Positions 57,908 to 64,000 of a stretch of DNA of 64,000 nucleotides are shown in pieces. The DNA lies in contig CM041196.1 in assembly GCA_023078555.1 (NCBI GenBank), forward strand, positions 1,364,001-1,428,000, read 5' to 3'. Position numbers and translations under genes: made by a program. The notes beneath the pieces are model-generated. The model worked only from the letters and a program-made list of their open reading frames with translations. It was not told where the DNA came from and ran no database searches. The stretch's first letter is position 1, and each line of letters opens with the position of its first letter. The DNA comes from Ulva prolifera. Lineage: Eukaryota > Chlorophyta > Ulvophyceae > Ulvales > Ulvaceae.

Positions 57908-58753
57908 ATGCAGCAACTCCTCCGCACAGTGCTGCGATCAACAAACTTCATCCATCCCTGCCCCTCACATCCTTCGGCGCCCACACTTCACCCTTCAGCA
58001 TTGCTGCAGTTCCGCTTCAGCCACCTCCTCAAGCTCCTCCTGGCCATCGCATCTGCCACCGCCGCGACTGCACAGCACAGCCTCCCAGGCAGTGATGCAG
58101 CATGCACGGCCGACGCCGCCCAGGCCCTCGCCGGCCAACTCGCCGCGTCCCCATGGCGGGCGCACCTCATCGCCTGCGCGGCGGACCGCCACCTCACCAG
58201 CTGCACCGGCATCTCGGCCTTCGCCGGCCCCTGCCAGCGCGTGCCCCACTGTGCCCGGCAACCCTCCTCTCCCCGCACCTGCAGCCACACCGGGTCACCG
58301 GACGATGCAGAAGAGGGGGCCGGTGACGCGTGCTGCGCCGTCCACTTCTACCTGCAGTGCCCCCGCTGCGAGCCCATCACTCTCGACTGCTGGGGGTTCT
58401 GTACGTCCACGTTAGGAGGTGGTTTGCCCCAGGCTGCCGGACCTTCCGCGCGTGAGGCGGGCGTGGGTGCTGCGGTGCTGCCCGTGGCTGCGGCTGATGC
58501 CCCCGCCGCTGGCCCGGGCGGCGCAACGGCTCCCGAGGGTGGAGGCGATGCGGTGGCTCTCTCCTCTCGGCCTTGGGGAATGGAGGAGGATGGCACCTCG
58601 GGTGATGGTGGGGTGAGGGCGGCGTACGTTGACGATGGCGGTGATGGGAGCGAGGCTGGGAGGGGAGAAGATAGGCTGTGGGGTTTGTGGGCAGTTATGC
58701 TATGTGTGCTTGTGTTAGTGGTGGATGGGGGGGATGAGGTTTTCACCCTCTGA
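57908..58753 (+). CDS. cysteine-rich, probably secreted or GPI-anchored protein
   Basis: A single-exon frame of 281 codons. The N-terminal 55 residues include a hydrophobic stretch (LLKLLLAIASATAATA) that would serve as a signal peptide, although it lies about 40 residues in; a later start could be used, but no nearer ATG is in frame. Residues about 60-165 hold about 14 cysteines, including DACCAVHFYLQCPRCEP and LDCWGFCTST. A low-complexity Ala/Gly/Asp-rich region follows, and the C-terminus ends in LWAVMLCVLVLVV plus a short tail, typical of a GPI-attachment or membrane anchor. I do not recognise the family. Amino-acid composition and both hydrophobic ends favour a real gene. Confidence 0.55.
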   Translation: MQQLLRTVLRSTNFIHPCPSHPSAPTLHPSALLQFRFSHLLKLLLAIASATAATAQHSLPGSDAACTADAAQALAGQLAASPWRAHLIACAADRHLTSCTGISAFAGPCQRVPHCARQPSSPRTCSHTGSPDDAEEGAGDACCAVHFYLQCPRCEPITLDCWGFCTSTLGGGLPQAAGPSAREAGVGAAVLPVAAADAPAAGPGGATAPEGGGDAVALSSRPWGMEEDGTSGDGGVRAAYVDDGGDGSEAGRGEDRLWGLWAVMLCVLVLVVDGGDEVFTL

Positions 58754-58837
58754 CACAGAGCCGCCATGTGATCTGTCGTACTGTCTCTCATGTTGTGATG
58801 AGAGCTCCTAGGGTTCACCCCGAGGCAGGGACCTGCA

Positions 58838-58872
58838 CCAGCTACCTGCCTCCCTGACTCTTGATTTGTAAC
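58838..58872 (-). repeat. short dispersed element, inverted, partial
   Basis: Reverse complement: TGTTACAAATCAAGAGTCAG, then GGAGGCAGGTAGC. Confidence 0.55.
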
Positions 58873-59051
58873 ACACATGTTGCAAACACCAATGCGACAC
58901 CCCACTCACGAATACATACAACCCACACACAAGGCCAAGATGGGGCGCTGTGTGCGGGTGCTTGCTGTGACTGGGCCCTGACTTCGGGCGGATTCGACGT
59001 GGATGCCGCTCTCCTGCCGCGCGTACTTTGGGCTGTTCATGTGCTTGCTCG

Positions 59052-59098
59052 TTGTCCTAGCGGTGCTACCGGCCCCTGCGGCTTTGACCTTGCAACAT
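59052..59098 (-). repeat. short dispersed element, inverted
   Basis: Reverse complement: TGTTGCAAGGTCAAAGCCGC, then GGGGCCGGTAGCACCGCTAG. Confidence 0.7.
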
Positions 59099-59222
59099 AC
59101 AATCCACACACAAACACCTGCATATATACACCCGCACACCCTCTCGCCGCTAACAGGACATCCGGCCTGAGCGGTGAGCTGCCCCTCGGGGGCCCCGCCT
59201 GCTTGATACCACTGACCGATGG

Positions 59223-59248
59223 CCTCTGGCTCTCGCGAGAGCCAGAGG
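59223..59248. repeat. perfect 26-bp palindrome
   Basis: Exact palindrome centred on TCTCGCGAGA, between two inverted short elements. Confidence 0.97.
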
Positions 59249-59767
59249 GCGCCCGGGATAACTTCGATGGCATGTGCGGAGACATGGGGACGACCTGGAC
59301 ACCGCTTCGTCCCTGGTGCGATGTTACACGGCCCGGGCCGCGTGGCGGTATGCCAGGATGGCAGGGTGCGCTGTGGGCCTGAGGGTGGGATGGGGTTGGG
59401 TTTGGGGCTGGGCCGGGGACGCCCCGGGCAGCCGGGCGGCCCGGCCCCGCGGACAGGCGGCCTCGGGCGGCCCCTCGTTGGGTGCGGCTCTGTCGTGCGG
59501 AGACAGGCGGTGTGGTGCGGGGTGCTGTGTAGGGGTGTGCGCAGGTGTGCGCAGGTGCGGGGTGCTGTGTAGGGGTGTGCGGGGCAGTGTATGTCTGTTT
59601 GTGGGTGTGTGTGGGTGTGGGTACCGCAAACGCTTGGGCGTGTAGCGGTCTGAGGTTCAGGGTGCCACATCGTTTTCTGGGCGCGTGGTGGGGTCTGTGT
59701 GTGTTGCGTGGGTGTCTGGGTTTGTACTTGATCTGCTTGCTTCTCTCGCTGTGCTGCCCGAGGCGGC

Positions 59768-59808
59768 GAAGCGAGGCGGGCAGCACTGCTGCGTTTATCC
59801 TTGTAACA
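59768..59808 (-). repeat. short dispersed element, inverted
   Basis: Reverse complement: TGTTACAAGGATAAACGCAG, then GTGCTGCCCGCCTCGC. The plus strand to its left is G/T-rich for about 400 bases. Confidence 0.6.
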
Positions 59809-60255
59809 CACACCCGCACACGCACATCCATGGACACCCCCACCCTAGCGGTCCCTGAAGCCGCAAAGCATGCAAATACCCGGCCGCCACCCGGTCGCCA
59901 TAGCCCTGCCCTCATACACTCTCAAGGCCACCGCCGCCACCACCCCCTGCAGCGCTCATGAAGCGCTCTGGAAGCGCTCACCTTGTCATGACATGTGCAA
60001 TGTCAGCCAGCGGTACCGCAGTGGCTACAGGCTGCTGAATATTCCAGAGCATTCTGTTCTGGAAAGGAGCATTCTGGCCGCCAACAGCCTGCGGGCGCTC
60101 TGTCGGGAGCTGTGCAGTTCCGGGACACCTTGGTTATCCCACATGAAACAGGTTTGCGTGAACAGGATGTGTGTTTCACCCGGAGGCCGAGCCATACCGT
60201 GCTGCAATGTGTAACGTCGCTGCGCCGTTCCCAGGATAAGGACTCGATCCGTCGT

Positions 60256-60310
60256 GTGTTGCATGGCTAAGGCGGCGAGGCGGGCAGCGCCGCAAAAGCA
60301 GCGAACAGCG
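60256..60310 (+). repeat. short dispersed element, forward
   Basis: TGTTGCATGGCTAAGGCGGC, then GGCGGGCAGCGCCGC; a C/A-rich stretch follows. Confidence 0.55.
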
Positions 60311-61307
60311 CGACAACACGAACACCAACCGCACACACAAAACTGACACCGACCCGGCCCAACCACCAACCCGGCCCGTCGTGTGCATCAGTCGACGCAA
60401 ATTGTGCAATTTTGTGCCGTTGTGTCATGGCTCATGTGTTACCGTAATTCCTACTGTGAGACTGTCCTAGCGACAAATCATGTGTTTCTTGGGGATCGGG
60501 AGAGCTCACATCCACAAGGATGGAGCAGGAACGGGGTGCTGGGGCATGGTGTTGTCAATTGATTACAACTGTCAACATGGAGTCGACCCCGAGGCTGTAT
60601 CTCCCTGCAGGAGATATGTGCAGAGCCGCCTCACAAGGTAATGGACAAGTTATGAACTGTCGTTGCCCAGAGTCTGCATGGCTATCCATGTACTGGACGC
60701 AACGCAAGCACCCGTCAAAACATGCTCACTGCAATGCATGAACAGAAAAGGCGACATTCTGGTAATGGTTGATGTCGTTCCAGCCTCACATGTGCCCCGT
60801 GTGAGCATTCACTACCGCAGCCCAAACGATCAGCCAGCGGAATCATGGAATATTTCTGCTCCCAGGACACACCAGCGCCTAGACTGGCGACCATATCGCC
60901 AGGCCTCGTGCAGCACTGACCTGCACTAGCCTTTACACACGCGCACAGCAGACCCAGATCCCGGGGGCGCCCTGCAAACAGCACAAGCCCAAGCACCACA
61001 CCATGGTCATCAGGCCACTCGCACGCTCCCGCCCCCACCTGAGGAGCGGCCGCCAGCAGCCCCTGCTGTTGCATCGGCAACGTGGGCCACACACCGCCGC
61101 AGACGCGCTCATCCTGGCACACTGTAGCAGCAAACCCGCCGCCGCCGTACCGCAGCAGCTGCAGCGACACCGGCCTGCTGCACGGCGCAGCTGCACCAGC
61201 GGTGGAGCGAGCAGTCGCCCGCGCCTGCAGCACCGCGACGCCGTGGCGCCGCCGCCGCGCGGAGTGCGCCGTATGGCGGAGTAGGAAGTGTCCGCGAGAG
61301 GCGGCCG

Positions 61308-64000
61308 CTAGAAGTACCCGAGGGACGGCGTGTCTCCAGAGAGGTCCGGGCGGCCGCGCGGCGGCGTCGGCGGCCGCTCCTCGTTGACGCTCGTCATCCA
61401 CGTGTCCAGCACCGGGCCCTCCTGCGGCGGCCCGACGACGCCCGAGTGCTGTGTCGTTGGCGGCAGCGGGTGGATGAGCTTCGGCACCATCACGAGGTCG
61501 CGGCCAAGCACGAGGATCGCGCCCGCGTTATTCGCGGTGCCGCAGTAGTTCGTCGCTGAGAAGAGGGTGATAAGGTGGCCTTGGGCGAAGCGCTCAAAGC
61601 CGTCCATGACACACTCGTGCGCGCGCACAATGAGCTGCAGGTTGTTCACCCAGCAGAAGTCCTTGACGCGGTCCGGACCAAATGTGACGAGTCCGGGGCC
61701 ACGTGGCGACGGCCGCACACCCTGCACACATCACCGCACACTGTCCACCCATGCATCATGATGCCATATACGGCGAGCCGGCGCAAAGCCGATGTAGGGT
61801 TGCACTCGCACGGCCACTGGCGCCGCCGTGCGGTGTGCATCTGGCTGAAGGATGCACGGGTGCGATCTGCGGCGCAAAAAGGCAAGGCCATGTCGAGAGC
61901 GTGCTGACGCGAAGCGCCACAAGCTACTCCAACGCTGCTGCACCCACTCCGATGGGCGCAAGCTGGCGGTGTTCTATACCAGGACACATGCGTGCAGCAG
62001 CACTGTGAAAGCCATGTGGGGCCGACAGAGCGGCAGCAACAGTGCGGCGTGTTGCCAGCAGCGGCCGCAGAGGTACTGACGGCACACCTGCACGGCGTCG
62101 TTGGTGGTGGGGTCGCTCCAGAGGAGGTCCATGAGGACGACGCCGCCCTGCTCCATCGTCAGCGGCCGGTAAAGCACCTCGATCTGCTTGATGCGGTTGA
62201 TGCTGCGGCCGATGCCGCCGTGCATGCAGAGGATCTTGTTCTCAACGTGCGCAGCGAGCGGCAGCCAGTTGAACACCTGCACCGCGGCCCGACGAATCGC
62301 ACACGTTTTTCTCATTATTGTTGCAGGCCGACACAGCGCTGACAACGTCCCGCGGCACGCCTGGCCGCACGGCCCCGCAGACGGGGCAGACACGAGCAGG
62401 GGCGGTGAGTGGGCCAGAGCGGTGACTGCCTCATTCCAGAATTGTGCTGCGACATGCATCCGGCCGCAACAACACGGCGCTGTGATTGAATCACGGCATG
62501 CCAAGGATCCAGCCGCAAAGCGCAGACACCTGGCCTACGCGACACACCGGTGGTACCTCCGCACGAGCGACTGCTGGTAGCACCATCGGCGGAAAAAAGT
62601 GAGGACGCGATATCACCACCCCGCACAAGGACCCAGGCCGCCCGTCCAGGCTGCTAGACACCTGGCAACTGCGGGTGACAACGCCAGCGCGCACGAGGGG
62701 CACACCTGGTTGATGCGCTGCCAGATGAACAGGCCGTACTCGCCCATGCGCTCGACGCACTCCATGCGGAAGCCGAAAAGCGCGTTGATGTCCGCGGCCT
62801 CGTGGTTGCCGCGCAGCAGGTGGATCGACCGCGGGTACTCGATCTTGAGGGCGAGCAGCAGGCAGATCGTCTCGAGGGAGTGCGCGCCGCGGTCGACGTA
62901 GTCCCCAAGGAAGAGGTAGTCGATGTACGTGATGTCCCCAGCTGTGCTCGGCATGCCGTACTCCTGCACGCCGCAGCTGCGTCGGCAGCCACCCCGGAGC
63001 ACGCAGCGCTGGTGGGAGCCCCCGCTGTCTGCTGGCTGTTCAAACCACCTAGCCTGCTGGTACGATGGAGGTGCGGGGTGGTGATGCGTGGTGTGCGGGG
63101 GCCGCGGCGGCGGCGGCGGGTTACGTGTTACATGGGCATATTCGGGAGGCAGGTGGCACTGGACGGACAGCGCACAACGCCATTGGCGTCAGCGGATGCA
63201 GCATGGGGCTGCGAGTGGAGGATGCGTGGGTGGTCGCATGGGCATAGCTGAGGTGGAGCTGTGTCAGGTTGGCAGCACTGGGGCATGATCGGGCAGGGCC
63301 AGCGGACCTGGAACAGGCGCATGAGGTCCCCAAACTGCCCGTGCAGGTCCCCGAAGATCTTGATCGGCGCCTTGAGCTTCAGAACCGTTGGCTCCTGCTG
63401 CAGCACGGCCTCGGCCATGCCACACAGCTCGTTCAGCTCCTTGCCGTGCAGGAAGAAGTTGGATCGATCCTCCGGAGGATACCTGCAGCAGCACAGTAAC
63501 GGTGTCAGAGAGACGGTATCCGACACACATCTGTGCGACTCTCCTTCTTCTCTTAACTGCTGGAGGGTGAGAGAGAGCGACATCTCTTGAGCTAGACAAC
63601 CTGTCGCAATCGATATGCAGCACGGCCTGCAGATGGCAGGTTCATCGGCGCGCTGAAAAGCACACGGCACAGCTCCCAGCTGCACCGACGCCTTAACACC
63701 GAATGCCATGCACCGGCACCAGCAGGACAAGGCTGGCTGCCGCACACATTTCCCAATGAGCAACCTTGGACATCGCATGCGCATATCCATTTGGACAACA
63801 GCTGCACGGGGCGGGCACAGCAGGGCGCACCACTCGTGCGGCCGCAGCAGGTCCTGGATCACCCGACGGTGGATCGACGTTTCGTTGCCCGGCATGTTGA
63901 ACACCGAGCCGCGCTGCGGGTCCTGCACCGCGAACTTTGACGGGGTGTTGGTCATCGGCACGCCGGTCATCGTGACCCCCGCCGCGACGCGCCGCCCCTC
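61308..64000 (-). CDS. BSL: PPKL/BSL-type Ser/Thr protein phosphatase, catalytic half, partial at right edge
   Basis: PPKL proteins carry N-terminal Kelch repeats and a PP1-like metallophosphatase; in plants the BSU1/BSL members act in brassinosteroid signalling. Exons visible: 63831 to beyond 64000, 63308-63482, 62706-62963, 62088-62276 and 61308-61721, with phases 2, 0, 0, 0 in agreement. The first holds [16 protein letters not shown], the family linker before the phosphatase domain. Metal and catalytic motifs are intact: [66 protein letters not shown] and [16 protein letters not shown]. The C-terminal tail [11 protein letters not shown]...SLGYF matches the BSL ending. The Kelch part lies outside the window, so the fusion is inferred from the linker, the DINALFGFR-type signature and the tail. 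Introns are GT-AG with TGCAG acceptors. Confidence 0.93.

Larger units (their letters stand above)
58754..61307. other. spacer with repeats, 3' of the phosphatase gene
   Basis: No gene called. It holds four short dispersed elements, a G/T-rich tract at 59,350-59,750 and a 26-bp palindrome. The stretch 60,900-61,300 has GC-rich open frames on both strands that look like chance frames beside the phosphatase 3' end. Confidence 0.5.

Noticed and set aside
59037-59915. 292-301 codon minus-strand frames, Pro/Thr/His-rich.
   Set aside because: They span the dispersed elements and C/A-rich tails; similar frames arise at every such tract.
61003-61401. Overlapping GC-rich open frames on both strands just 3' of the phosphatase stop.
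   Set aside because: No motif, no splice partners, and no conserved continuation of the phosphatase; probably 3' flanking sequence.

Overview
This is nuclear DNA from a eukaryote, most likely a unicellular alga. No gene is uninterrupted in the bacterial way. Every gene I can identify is cut by spliceosomal introns, mostly GT-AG with a clear GC-AG minority. Exons are strongly GC-rich, while spacers and introns are nearer balanced and full of GCATGC-type words, homopolymers, (TG)n tracts and short dispersed repeats. The gene content fits a photosynthetic protist: a bacterial-type RecN with an apparent organelle-targeting leader, a mitochondrial ISCU scaffold, a Mo25/CAB39 scaffold and a PPKL/BSL-type Kelch phosphatase (a family I know from the green lineage and alveolates). 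I lean to a green alga, but this is an inference and the species is not determined.

Layout. 1-2,550 (-): 5' two-thirds or so of a Mo25/CAB39 gene that runs off the left edge. 3,985-about 5,600 (-): an unrecognised multi-exon gene with one clear last exon. 6,400-7,200 (-): weak exon traces. 7,358-13,231 (+): a ten-exon RecN gene. 14,142-14,930 (-): a complete three-exon ISCU gene. 15,772-19,946 (-): a five-exon gene for a protein with a Skp1/BTB-like N-terminus followed by a leucine-rich region. 21,324-54,429 (-): four head-to-tail copies (called A, B, C, D here) of one five-exon gene family encoding a bZIP DNA-binding region fused to about 700 residues of conserved sequence that I do not recognise. 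57,908-58,753 (+): a cysteine-rich secreted or GPI-anchored-like ORF. 61,308-64,000 (-): the catalytic half of a PPKL/BSL phosphatase, open at the right edge.

The most interesting item is the four-copy bZIP array. In each copy the basic region and the zipper lie on different exons. Joining them through a non-canonical GC donor (CAG|GC) gives the exact N-x7-R-x9-L bZIP spacing in all four copies. The array shows mosaic similarity between copies, suggesting gene conversion, and its introns hold repeat insertions, including inverted pairs of a short element. At least five short dispersed repeat families occur in the window; I do not recognise any of them.

The genes do not form one pathway: Mo25 and the phosphatase are signalling proteins, ISCU serves mitochondrial Fe-S assembly, RecN serves organelle DNA repair, and the bZIP array is probably a locally expanded set of transcription factors. 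All coordinates of splice sites come from reading frames, phases and family alignment by eye; none is supported by transcript data.
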